The notes under the pieces: model-generated
Databases searched by the model: none
The model's input: the letters and a program-made list of their open reading frames with translations, nothing else
Told to the model about the DNA's origin: nothing
NCBI GenBank assembly: GCA_021828425.1
Contig: JAKARN010000116.1
Span: 1-5,631 of the forward strand
Direction: 5' to 3'
From: Pseudomonadota bacterium
GTDB lineage: Bacteria > Pseudomonadota > Gammaproteobacteria > JAKAQQ01
Length of the DNA: 5,631 bases
Position numbers and translations under genes: made by a program
Shown here: piece after piece, positions 1-5,631 of the stretch
Position numbering within the stretch: position 1 is the first letter of the stretch
How the letters are laid out: the number at the start of each line of letters is the position of its first letter

Positions 1-374
1 ATGAAACCTTCCATGATGAGGAACGCAGCGAAGTAGCCGGCTTGGCGGTAGTCGATGATCCGCCAGCCGGCGAGAATCACGAGGACCGTACTGAAAGTCG
101 TGAGGACCAAGAACGGCAGCGAGATTCCATCGATCCCCAGATGGTAGTTGGCATGCAGGAACGGGATCCAGGGCACCCGCTCAACAAATTGCATGGCTAC
201 CGTCCGGTCCTCAAAGTGGAACCCAACCCAGAGGCTGAGCGCGAAAGTCAGCAAAGAAACGGTCAGCGCAAAGCTGCGTCTCAGGATCGGGTTTTTCCAG
301 CCGGGCAAAAGCAGGAGCACCCCCCCCAGCACCGGGATCCAGATCAGGAAGCTGAGCCAAGGTCCGTGCGTCAT
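1..374 (-). CDS. nuoM: NADH-quinone oxidoreductase subunit M, N-terminal part (runs off left edge)
   Basis: Antiporter-like membrane subunit of complex I, thought to carry one of the proton channels of the membrane arm. My reverse-strand translation gives MTHGPWLSFLIWIPVLGG and stays open for 124 codons to the window edge. Residues about 6-24 and 33-51 look like the first two membrane helices. Next comes a periplasmic-type loop with YHLGIDGISLPF at 77-88, the typical NuoM signature YhlGvDGIS, and a third helix at about 86-104. The family is usually about 500 residues, so only about a quarter is present; the catalytic Glu and Lys positions lie off the window. The start ATG (374-372) overlaps the nuoL stop as ATGA, implying translational coupling. 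A G-run lies 8 bases upstream. No frame damage is visible. Assignment to NuoM, not NuoN or a Mrp subunit, rests on the DGIS motif and the position after nuoL. Confidence 0.93.
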   Translation of the reverse strand, partial: MTHGPWLSFLIWIPVLGGVLLLLPGWKNPILRRSFALTVSLLTFALSLWVGFHFEDRTVAMQFVERVPWIPFLHANYHLGIDGISLPFLVLTTFSTVLVILAGWRIIDYRQAGYFAAFLIMEGF

Positions 375-2335
375 CCCAAAATCCCCCCCGGAGAGCGGAT
401 GAGGGCCCAGAACACCAAAACGACGAGGGCGGCCACCAGGGTGAAGGCGTACTGGTAAAGAAGTCCGGTCTGTAACCGCCTCACCCATGATCCGATGCGT
501 CCCACCCCATGGGCGGTTCCATTGACCGCAAGACCGTCAATGGCCTGTTCATCCCCATGCCGCCAAAGGAACCGGCCCATCCCCGGTGAGACCCGGGTTC
601 CGAACCAGAGGTAAAGCCGGTCAAATCCATAACCCGCGAGGAGGATCCGGTAGAGAGAAGCCAGACGGTCGGCGACCGCGGCGGGCCAGCGGGGTCGCAG
701 GAGATAGCCATAGGCGGCAACCCCGATGCCGGCCAGCATGAGATAAAAAGTGGGAGAGGTGAAGGCGCCGAGAAAGAACTGCCAGGCACTCTCCGTCCGG
801 AAGGAAGCCAGTGCCCGGTTACCTGCGACATTGGCCAGCACCCCACCCCAATAGCCACCGCCCAGCAGCGGATGGAACAGGATCCAACCGGCCCCGAGGG
901 AGGGAATGGCCAGGAGGATGAGCGGCAGGGTCACGACCCACGGGCTCTCATGAAGATGTTCACGGGTCTTTGCATCCATGCGCTCCTCCCCGTGAAAGAC
1001 CATGAAAAACATGCGGAAGGTGTAAAGGGCGGTGACGAATACGCTGAGAACCAGAAGGAGGTAGGCCACCCCGGCGCCGGGAATGCGCGAATGCCCGACT
1101 GCCTCGATCAGGGCATCTTTCGAAAAATATCCCGCAAAACCCGGGAAGGCCACGAGAGCCAGGGAACCGACCAGGAAGGTGATATAGGTGATGGGCATAT
1201 ACCGGCGAAGCCCCCCCATCTTGCGCATGTCCTGCTCATGATGCATGCCCAGGATCACGGAGCCGGCTGCCAGGAAGAGAAGCGCCTTGAAGAAGGCGTG
1301 GGTCACCAGATGAAAGATACCGGCCGCAAAAGCCGAGGCACCGAGGGCTGCGGTCATGTAACCCAACTGGGAGAGGGTCGAGTAGGCAATCACCCGCTTG
1401 ATGTCCGTCGCGACAATGCCCAAAAGTCCCATGAACAGGGCCGAGAGTGAACCAATCACGAGAATGACGCTCAGCGCACCCGGAGCCTCGACGTAGAACG
1501 GGGACAGACGGGCCACCATAAAAATCCCGGCGGTGACCATGGTGGCTGCATGGATGAGGGCGGAAATCGGCGTGGGACCTTCCATGGAGTCCGGCAACCA
1601 GACATGGAGCGGGATCTGGGCGGACTTCGCCATGGCTCCCACGAACAAGAGGACCCCCATCAGGTCGAGAACCGGGAGGTGGAGACCGAGGCCCAGGCCG
1701 ATGGTTCTCCCGACCAGCTTGGGAGCCCAAGCGAACAGGGTGGAATAGCTGAGTGAGCCGGTCTCATGAAGCAGGAGGGCAATGCCCAGGACAAAGCCGC
1801 AGTCACCCACCCGGTTGACCAGAAAGGCCTTGAGGGCCGCAGCCGAGGCCGAGGGTTTTTCAAACCAGAACCCGATCAGGAGGTAGGAAACGAGTCCCAC
1901 ACCTTCCCAGCCGATAAAAAGCTGCAGAAAGTTGTTGGCCGTGACAAGCAGCAGCATGGCAAAAGTAAAAAGCGAGATATAGCTGAAAAAGCGGATCTCC
2001 CCGGGGTCACCCCTCATGTAACCGATGCTATAGACATGAACGGCGAACGACACAAAGGTCACAACCGAAATCATGAGGGCACTCAGGGGGTCGATCAAAA
2101 ACCCGATCGGGAAGCGGACCCCGCCACTCACCATCCACGTGTAGAGCACACGATCCAGTCGCGCACCCCCGATCACCCGCTCCAGAAGGAAAAGGGATAA
2201 CACCCACGACACACCGACTGCGGCTACCGTCAATGCATGTGTCAGCCGGCGGCCAATCCTTCGCCCCGCCAAGCCCGTGAGTGCGGCGGCCGCAAGCGGC
2301 AGTAGAACAATCGTGAGTACGAGCCCCATCATCAT
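371..2335 (-). CDS. nuoL: NADH-quinone oxidoreductase subunit L
   Basis: Largest, distal antiporter-like subunit of the complex I membrane arm. It is 654 residues, within the usual proteobacterial range (E. coli about 613). Hydrophobic helices fill most of the protein. The conserved core shows GWEGVGLVSYLLIGFWF with Glu144, NRVGDCG with Asp178, AKSAQIPLHVWLPDSMEGPT with Lys237, LIHAATMVTAGIF with His262, THAFFKALLFLAAGS with Lys350, and YFSKDALIE with Lys406. These correspond to the E. coli residues implicated in proton transfer (E144, D178, K229, H254, K342, K399). The C-terminal part (about 550-625), including YGFDRLYLWF and DEQAIDGLAVNG, matches the region forming the long lateral amphipathic helix, followed by the last membrane helix (about 628-646). 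The start directly abuts the nuoK stop, and three tandem ATG codons make the exact start ambiguous by up to two residues. The stop overlaps nuoM as ATGA. Confidence 0.98.
   Translation of the reverse strand: MMMGLVLTIVLLPLAAAALTGLAGRRIGRRLTHALTVAAVGVSWVLSLFLLERVIGGARLDRVLYTWMVSGGVRFPIGFLIDPLSALMISVVTFVSFAVHVYSIGYMRGDPGEIRFFSYISLFTFAMLLLVTANNFLQLFIGWEGVGLVSYLLIGFWFEKPSASAAALKAFLVNRVGDCGFVLGIALLLHETGSLSYSTLFAWAPKLVGRTIGLGLGLHLPVLDLMGVLLFVGAMAKSAQIPLHVWLPDSMEGPTPISALIHAATMVTAGIFMVARLSPFYVEAPGALSVILVIGSLSALFMGLLGIVATDIKRVIAYSTLSQLGYMTAALGASAFAAGIFHLVTHAFFKALLFLAAGSVILGMHHEQDMRKMGGLRRYMPITYITFLVGSLALVAFPGFAGYFSKDALIEAVGHSRIPGAGVAYLLLVLSVFVTALYTFRMFFMVFHGEERMDAKTREHLHESPWVVTLPLILLAIPSLGAGWILFHPLLGGGYWGGVLANVAGNRALASFRTESAWQFFLGAFTSPTFYLMLAGIGVAAYGYLLRPRWPAAVADRLASLYRILLAGYGFDRLYLWFGTRVSPGMGRFLWRHGDEQAIDGLAVNGTAHGVGRIGSWVRRLQTGLLYQYAFTLVAALVVLVFWALIRSPGGILG
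383..389 (-). promoter_or_regulatory. G-run acting as probable ribosome-binding site for nuoM
   Basis: Seven consecutive G on the minus strand, 8 bases before the nuoM ATG. The same bases encode Pro-Gly-Gly near the end of NuoL. It is the only purine-rich stretch in position; a G-run is a weaker match to anti-Shine-Dalgarno than GGAGG, so coupling to nuoL translation through the ATGA overlap probably helps. Confidence 0.45.
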
Positions 2336-2641
2336 CTAGCCCTTGAGCTGGTCCAGATCCTGGACGTTGATACTCCGGCGGTGCCGGAAAACCACGACGA
2401 GCAGCGCCAATCCGATCGCGGACTCCGCAGCCGCCACGGTCAGCACGAAGAAGACGAAAATCTGGCCGGTCCGGTTCTCGAGGTAGCGGGAAAACGCCAC
2501 AAAATTGATATTGACCGCCAATAACATCAACTCCACACACATCAACAGCACGACCAGGTTCTTGCGGTTGATGAACAGGCCCATCACTGCAATGGCAAAC
2601 AGAAGGGCCCCGAGAATGAGATAGTCGGTGAGTGTGATCAT
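2336..2641 (-). CDS. nuoK: NADH-quinone oxidoreductase subunit K
   Basis: Small membrane subunit of complex I, 101 residues (the family is about 100). Three helices are visible at about 5-23, 29-49 and 61-84. The two membrane-embedded glutamates essential in E. coli (E36 and E72) are present as Glu37 in [13 protein letters not shown] and Glu73 in [12 protein letters not shown]. The NuoK signature [24 protein letters not shown] is intact. The C-terminal tail ([16 protein letters not shown]) is typical of the bacterial family. The start ATG (2641-2639) overlaps the nuoJ stop as ATGA and has no clear purine-rich ribosome-binding site before it, so translation probably depends on ribosomes finishing nuoJ. 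Its stop TAG is immediately followed by the nuoL ATG. Homology to the MrpC family is expected, but the neighbours make this nuoK. Confidence 0.98.
   Translation of the reverse strand: MITLTDYLILGALLFAIAVMGLFINRKNLVVLLMCVELMLLAVNINFVAFSRYLENRTGQIFVFFVLTVAAAESAIGLALLVVVFRHRRSINVQDLDQLKG
2340..2344 (-). promoter_or_regulatory. Ribosome-binding site for nuoL
   Basis: AAGGG in the last codons of nuoK, followed by CTAG and three tandem ATG codons. Spacing is 4, 7 or 10 bases to the first, second or third ATG; 7 is the most usual distance, so initiation at the second ATG (2332) is plausible although the first is annotated. Confidence 0.6.
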
Positions 2642-3261
2642 GACGAGGGACGCCGACCGGAGGGAAGGGAAACCAGACGGATCCGGTCCCGAGCCCGCAC
2701 CAGAACCTGCTGGGCCGGATTCTGGCTCCGGATCCCGGGGCGGCGGCGCAGGGTCAAGAGAATCGCGGCAATCAGGCCGACCAGAAGAATCATGCCGGCC
2801 AGTTCAAAGGGGTAAAGGTCATGGCGATAGAGCGTGGTTCCGAGTGCCCGGGTGTTGTTATGCGTGGCCGCAACCCGGGGCAGGTGTCCCAAGGCGTGGA
2901 AACCCAGGGCATGGGCCCAGAACACATAAGCCAGTTCAAAGACAAGCAGGCAGGCGATCACCGCCCCGAGCGGGGCATGACGGACAAAACCCTCACGGAG
3001 CTTCGCCACCTCGACATCCAGCATCATGACCACGAACAGCAAAAGCACAAGGACGGCGCCGACGTAGATCAGGATCAGGACCAAGCCCAGAAACTCGGCC
3101 CCCGACAGGATCCAGAGGACAGCGGTGTTGAAAAAGCAGAGCACGAGAAACAGGGCGGCGTGGACCGGGTGCCTGGCCGTGATGACGCGCAAGGCGGCAA
3201 TGACGAGCACCGCCCCAAAAAACCAGAACACCGTCTCTTGCAGCCAAGCGGAAGGACTCAT
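2638..3261 (-). CDS. nuoJ: NADH-quinone oxidoreductase subunit J
   Basis: Membrane subunit of complex I between NuoH and NuoK, 207 residues. Five helices are seen at about 10-26, 31-51, 54-80, 96-116 and 152-172. The signature [27 protein letters not shown] (residues 55-81) is the third helix, known in structures for its pi-bulge and role in coupling quinone reduction to pumping. [11 protein letters not shown] at 31-41 and the [26 protein letters not shown] block at 136-161 are also family hallmarks. A basic cytoplasmic tail of about 35 residues follows the last helix and contains [17 protein letters not shown], a tail form I recall from beta/gamma-proteobacterial NuoJ; E. coli NuoJ is shorter (184). 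The start ATG is 9 bases after the nuoI stop and has a good ribosome-binding site. The stop overlaps nuoK. Confidence 0.97.
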   Translation of the reverse strand: MSPSAWLQETVFWFFGAVLVIAALRVITARHPVHAALFLVLCFFNTAVLWILSGAEFLGLVLILIYVGAVLVLLLFVVMMLDVEVAKLREGFVRHAPLGAVIACLLVFELAYVFWAHALGFHALGHLPRVAATHNNTRALGTTLYRHDLYPFELAGMILLVGLIAAILLTLRRRPGIRSQNPAQQVLVRARDRIRLVSLPSGRRPSS

Positions 3262-3263
3262 GG

Positions 3264-3270
3264 CTTCCCC
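3264..3270 (-). promoter_or_regulatory. Ribosome-binding site for nuoJ
   Basis: The 9-base nuoI-nuoJ gap reads GGGGAAGCC on the minus strand, so a purine-rich Shine-Dalgarno takes up almost the entire gap and sits just before the nuoJ ATG. This is the only real intergenic spacer in the window. Confidence 0.65.
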
Positions 3271-3759
3271 CTACCGATAAACCGCGTCCTGCTCGCGGTC
3301 ACGGGCGATCTGGGCCTCGAACTTGTCCCCGATCGCCAGCAGTTTTTCCTTGGTCATGATCTGCTGGCCCCGGGCCTCAAAATGGAATTCGTAAATCCGG
3401 GTCTCGACAATCGAATCGACAGGGCACGCCTCCTCACAGAATCCGCAATAAATGCACTTGAAGAGGTCAATATCGTAGCGGGTCGTCCGCCGGGTTCCAT
3501 CGGCACGACGTTCCGAATCGATCGTGATGGCCAAGGCGGGGCAGACTGCCTCGCAGAGCTTGCAGGCGATGCATCGTTCCTCGCCATTGGGGTACCGCCG
3601 AAGCGCATGGAGGCCCCGGAAGCGTGGCGACTGGGGCGTTTTTTCATCCGGGTAACGAAGCGTAAACTTGCGTGTAACGAACTCCCGGAAGGTCACACCC
3701 AGACCCGTCAACAGTTCGACCAGGAGAAAGCTTCTGAAAAAATGCCGGATCCGGTTCAT
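3271..3759 (-). CDS. nuoI: NADH-quinone oxidoreductase subunit I (two 4Fe-4S ferredoxin)
   Basis: Peripheral-arm subunit that carries clusters N6a and N6b and passes electrons toward N2 and quinone at the membrane interface. It is 162 residues, the usual length for short proteobacterial forms. Two CxxCxxCxxxCP motifs are complete: [12 protein letters not shown] with Cys63, 66, 69 and 73, and [12 protein letters not shown] with Cys102, 105, 108 and 112. In this 8Fe ferredoxin fold the fourth Cys of each motif ligates the other cluster. The N-terminus (about 1-30) is an amphipathic, basic stretch expected to lie on the membrane. [20 protein letters not shown] precedes the first motif as in typical NuoI. 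The start overlaps the nuoH stop by one base (TGATG) and has a consensus GGAGG 6 bases upstream, the best ribosome-binding site in the window. Confidence 0.98.
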   Translation of the reverse strand: MNRIRHFFRSFLLVELLTGLGVTFREFVTRKFTLRYPDEKTPQSPRFRGLHALRRYPNGEERCIACKLCEAVCPALAITIDSERRADGTRRTTRYDIDLFKCIYCGFCEEACPVDSIVETRIYEFHFEARGQQIMTKEKLLAIGDKFEAQIARDREQDAVYR

Positions 3760-4796
3760 CAGAGACCTCCCCGGAACCAGGGCCCCACCTGGCCCACGAT
3801 CAGGAGTGATTCAACACCGAGCCAGACCAAGGTCAGCGGAATGAAGACTTTCCAGCCGAGCCGCATGATCTGGTCGTAGCGGTAGCGCGGGAAAGTCGCG
3901 CGGAGCCACAAGAAGACAAACAGCAGGACCGCGATTTTGGCCGCCAGCCAGGCGAGCCCGCTGGCGGCCAGCAACGGAACGCCGGTCCCGGCCAAGGGTG
4001 ACGACCAGCCCCCGAGAAACAGGGTCGCAGCCAGAGCCGAGACCAAAATCATATTGGCGTACTCGGCGAGAAAGAACACGGCAAAGGTGGTGCCTGAATA
4101 CTCCACGTGGAAACCGGCAACCAGCTCGGATTCGCCCTCGGCCACATCAAAAGGAGCACGATTCGTCTCAGCCACACCGGAGACGAAATACACGACAAAG
4201 AGTGGCAGGAGCGGGATGAAGTACCAGTGCCCGATGCCGCCAGACTGGTCCCGGACGATGGCCTCGAGGTTGAGGGTGCGGGCCGCCATGACCACACCAA
4301 TCAGGGCAAAACCCATGGCAATCTCGTAGGAGACGATCTGGGCCGCTGATCGCATGGCTCCCAGAAGCGCATACTTGGAGTTCGACGCCCAGCCCGCGAG
4401 GATAATGCCGTAGACGCCGATTGAAGTCAGCGCCAGGATGTAAATCAGGCCGGCATTGAGATTGGCCAGCACGACGTGCGGGGCAAAAGGAATCACGGCC
4501 CAGGTGGCCAGCGCGGGCACGATGGCGAGAATGGGCGCAAGCACGAACAAGGTAACGCTCGAGCGTTCCGGAAAAACGATTTCCTTGAGCAGAAGTTTGA
4601 ATACATCGGCAAAGGGCTGGAGCAACCCCCATTTGCCAACCCGGTTGGGTCCGAGCCTCAACTGCATGTATCCAATGATCTTGCGCTCGGCATACGTCAG
4701 GTAGGCCACCGACAGGATCACCACGACCGTAACCACAATGATGCCCACCAGGCGGGGCAGGAACCACGACAGGAGTCCGGTCAACCAGGGATTCAT
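3759..4796 (-). CDS. nuoH: NADH-quinone oxidoreductase subunit H
   Basis: Membrane subunit that docks the peripheral arm and forms much of the quinone chamber. It is 345 residues from the chosen start (E. coli 325). Diagnostic blocks are [22 protein letters not shown] at 36-57, [28 protein letters not shown] at 135-162, [28 protein letters not shown] at 208-235 with its acidic cluster, and [13 protein letters not shown] at 299-311. About eight to nine hydrophobic helices are visible. The frame is open 20 codons further up to an ATG at 4856, but that extension ([12 protein letters not shown]...) is polar, unlike any NuoH N-terminus, and lies inside nuoG. The ATG at 4796 gives [18 protein letters not shown], has GGAAG 7 bases upstream and overlaps the nuoG stop as ATGA, so it is preferred. 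The stop overlaps the nuoI start. Confidence 0.97.
   Translation of the reverse strand: MNPWLTGLLSWFLPRLVGIIVVTVVVILSVAYLTYAERKIIGYMQLRLGPNRVGKWGLLQPFADVFKLLLKEIVFPERSSVTLFVLAPILAIVPALATWAVIPFAPHVVLANLNAGLIYILALTSIGVYGIILAGWASNSKYALLGAMRSAAQIVSYEIAMGFALIGVVMAARTLNLEAIVRDQSGGIGHWYFIPLLPLFVVYFVSGVAETNRAPFDVAEGESELVAGFHVEYSGTTFAVFFLAEYANMILVSALAATLFLGGWSSPLAGTGVPLLAASGLAWLAAKIAVLLFVFLWLRATFPRYRYDQIMRLGWKVFIPLTLVWLGVESLLIVGQVGPWFRGGL
3766..3770 (-). promoter_or_regulatory. Ribosome-binding site for nuoI
   Basis: GGAGG followed by TCTCTG and then ATG, a consensus Shine-Dalgarno at 6-base spacing within the 3' end of nuoH (its Gly-Gly codons). It is the strongest site in the window and fixes the nuoI start. 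Confidence 0.8.
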
Positions 4797-5623
4797 GTCG
4801 GAACTTCCGTTGAGATCGGGAAATCCAGTTCCAGTCTCCCCCAGTTCGGCCCCCAACCGACCGCACTCTCGGTTCCGGAATCCAGCCAGACGGCCCCTCG
4901 GGGCAGGCGGTTGCTCACGGCCACCGTCAGCACGGGAGCATCGGGCCTTCCGGCCGGCCGCACCGGGGCTCCCGGCTGAATGCCCTGCTCCCGTGCGTCA
5001 TCCGGATGCATGAACAGCGTACGCGAGAGACGGGCCAGCGGGGTTTGCTGGAGCGGGGCCGACCGGCGAACGTAGGGATCGGTTCCGTAAACGGCCCTGC
5101 GTCCCATCCGGTACGGAAAGCGCACAACCCGGGGTCCGGTTTGGCCTTCGAGTTCAGGAACGCCAGCTTTGGCCCCACTCACCGGATGGTTCCCGCGGGC
5201 TCTCATTTCCTCGAGAATTTCCTGTCGCCGCTCGTAGTGGAAACCGGAAAGTCCAAGCCGTTGCCCCAGCACCGCGAGGATTTTCCATCCGGTCCGGGCC
5301 TCTCCCCAAGGCGGGACCATGGCTTCGAAACCCTGTTCCTCGCCGGCGAGATCAACATAGGTTCCACCCGTCTCCGGAATCGCCGCAATGGGGAGGACCA
5401 CCGATGCGTGGGCCGCGTGGGAAGGGGCCAGCCAACTGGCAAAAACCAGGAGTTCCGGCGCTTGGGCAATGGCCTCAACTGCCCGATCCCCATCCCAGAG
5501 ATCGAATTCCGGCTCAACACCGAACAGGGAATAGAGCTTTTTGGGGTGGTCAAAGAGGCGGGGAAGCGGATCTCCTTGATCCGGCCAATACCGGGCGACC
5601 CGTTCCGCACCCAGTGCATTGGC
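4793..5623 (-). CDS. nuoG: NADH-quinone oxidoreductase subunit G, C-terminal part (5' end off window)
   Basis: Peripheral-arm iron-sulfur subunit; only its last 276 codons are here, all from the molybdopterin-oxidoreductase-like region, so the cysteine motifs for clusters N1b, N4 and N5 are off the window. The fragment begins [14 protein letters not shown]. It continues with a Rossmann-like stretch ([47 protein letters not shown]) and [19 protein letters not shown], matching the family pattern VVLP...E..GT..n.EG..Q...GeaR.dW.il. Fragment residues about 180-265 ([18 protein letters not shown] to [20 protein letters not shown]) resemble the molybdopterin-dinucleotide-binding domain; complex I NuoG has lost molybdenum chemistry. 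There is no credible gene start inside: a GTG at 5401 would cut through the conserved VVLP block. An in-frame TGA at 5626-5624 sits within apparent adapter sequence and is probably not real. The stop overlaps nuoH. Confidence 0.92.
   Translation of the reverse strand, partial: ANALGAERVARYWPDQGDPLPRLFDHPKKLYSLFGVEPEFDLWDGDRAVEAIAQAPELLVFASWLAPSHAAHASVVLPIAAIPETGGTYVDLAGEEQGFEAMVPPWGEARTGWKILAVLGQRLGLSGFHYERRQEILEEMRARGNHPVSGAKAGVPELEGQTGPRVVRFPYRMGRRAVYGTDPYVRRSAPLQQTPLARLSRTLFMHPDDAREQGIQPGAPVRPAGRPDAPVLTVAVSNRLPRGAVWLDSGTESAVGWGPNWGRLELDFPISTEVPT
4804..4808 (-). promoter_or_regulatory. Ribosome-binding site for nuoH
   Basis: GGAAG on the minus strand lies 7 bases before the ATG at 4796, inside the last codons of nuoG. 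It supports the ATGA-overlap start over the upstream in-frame ATG at 4856. Confidence 0.65.
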
Positions 5624-5625
5624 TC

Positions 5626-5631
5626 AGATCG
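5626..5631. other. Probable sequencing-adapter remnant at contig end
   Basis: The last six bases on the plus strand are AGATCG, exactly the beginning of the common Illumina adapter (AGATCGGAAGAGC). On the coding strand the first of these bases supplies the T of an in-frame TGA in nuoG. NuoG homologues commonly read G-A-N-x-x-G at this spot, and replacing that single base would give GGA (Gly). The match is only six bases and could be chance, but its position at the extreme end and the coincident loss of frame both point to an artefact. Confidence 0.6.

Noticed and set aside
872..2200. Plus-strand open frames (872-1450 and 1766-2200) antisense to nuoL
   Set aside because: Charged, low-complexity translations typical of the complement of membrane-protein codons; no ribosome-binding logic and no family resemblance.
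2821..3879. Long plus-strand open frame (352 codons) opposite nuoJ, nuoI and the end of nuoH
   Set aside because: The product is highly charged, Gln/Asp/Arg-rich and has no recognisable domain. It runs antisense across three well-supported conserved genes. GC-rich coding DNA commonly leaves such frames open on the opposite strand.
1..4796. A Mrp antiporter or membrane-bound hydrogenase operon instead of complex I
   Set aside because: NuoL, M, K and H have homologues in those systems, but the full order G-H-I-J-K-L-M with a NuoG molybdopterin-like C-terminus and an 8Fe NuoI is specific to the bacterial NADH:quinone oxidoreductase.
4797..4856. Longer nuoH start at the upstream in-frame ATG (20 extra residues)
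   Set aside because: The extension is polar, overlaps the end of nuoG by 64 bases and does not resemble NuoH N-termini. The ATG at 4796 has a ribosome-binding site and an ATGA junction.
4168..4866. Minus-strand 232-codon frame overlapping nuoH in another phase
   Set aside because: It covers the strongly conserved nuoH frame and its translation is a scrambled, Gly/Arg/His-rich shadow without motifs.
4793..5401. A short separate gene starting at the GTG at 5401
   Set aside because: The same frame continues upstream with clear NuoG sequence ([14 protein letters not shown] through SHAAHASV), and the GTG falls inside the conserved VVLP motif, so it is an internal Val.
1..5631. RNA genes, CRISPR arrays, insertion sequences, promoters or terminators
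   Set aside because: Coding sequence covers the window except for the 9-base nuoI-nuoJ gap and the few terminal bases. I saw no repeats, hairpin-plus-T-run or tRNA-like structure, and no stretch over 300 bases lacks a gene.

Overview
The whole window is a stretch of a bacterial nuo operon, which encodes the proton-pumping NADH:quinone oxidoreductase (respiratory complex I). Every gene lies on the minus strand. In the direction of transcription, from high to low coordinates, the order is nuoG (3' part only), nuoH, nuoI, nuoJ, nuoK, nuoL and nuoM (5' part only). This is the canonical 14-gene order, so nuoA-F and the start of nuoG should lie beyond the right edge, and the rest of nuoM plus nuoN beyond the left edge. 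No novel system was found.

The DNA is GC-rich. NuoI (162 residues, with a [20 protein letters not shown] stretch and a C-terminus ending DAVYR), NuoJ (a basic tail with [17 protein letters not shown]) and NuoH ([20 protein letters not shown]) all look proteobacterial. From memory of the families, a gamma/beta-type or Acidithiobacillia-like lineage is the best guess, but the sequence does not fix the genus.

Packing is extremely tight. nuoG/nuoH, nuoJ/nuoK and nuoL/nuoM overlap by ATGA. nuoH/nuoI share one base in TGATG. nuoK and nuoL abut as TAG-ATG. Only nuoI/nuoJ has a gap, of 9 bases, and it holds a ribosome-binding site. There is no room for internal promoters or terminators between genes, which fits one long transcript with translational coupling.

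Functionally, NuoG and NuoI belong to the peripheral electron-transfer arm. NuoI carries clusters N6a/N6b, which deliver electrons to quinone at the NuoH interface. NuoH, J, K, L and M form the membrane arm. The charged residues known to be essential for proton translocation are present in NuoK and NuoL.

The most useful oddity is at the right edge. The last six bases read AGATCG, identical to the start of the common Illumina adapter. They create an in-frame TGA in nuoG just where homology predicts a Gly codon. This looks like a contig-end artefact, not a broken gene.
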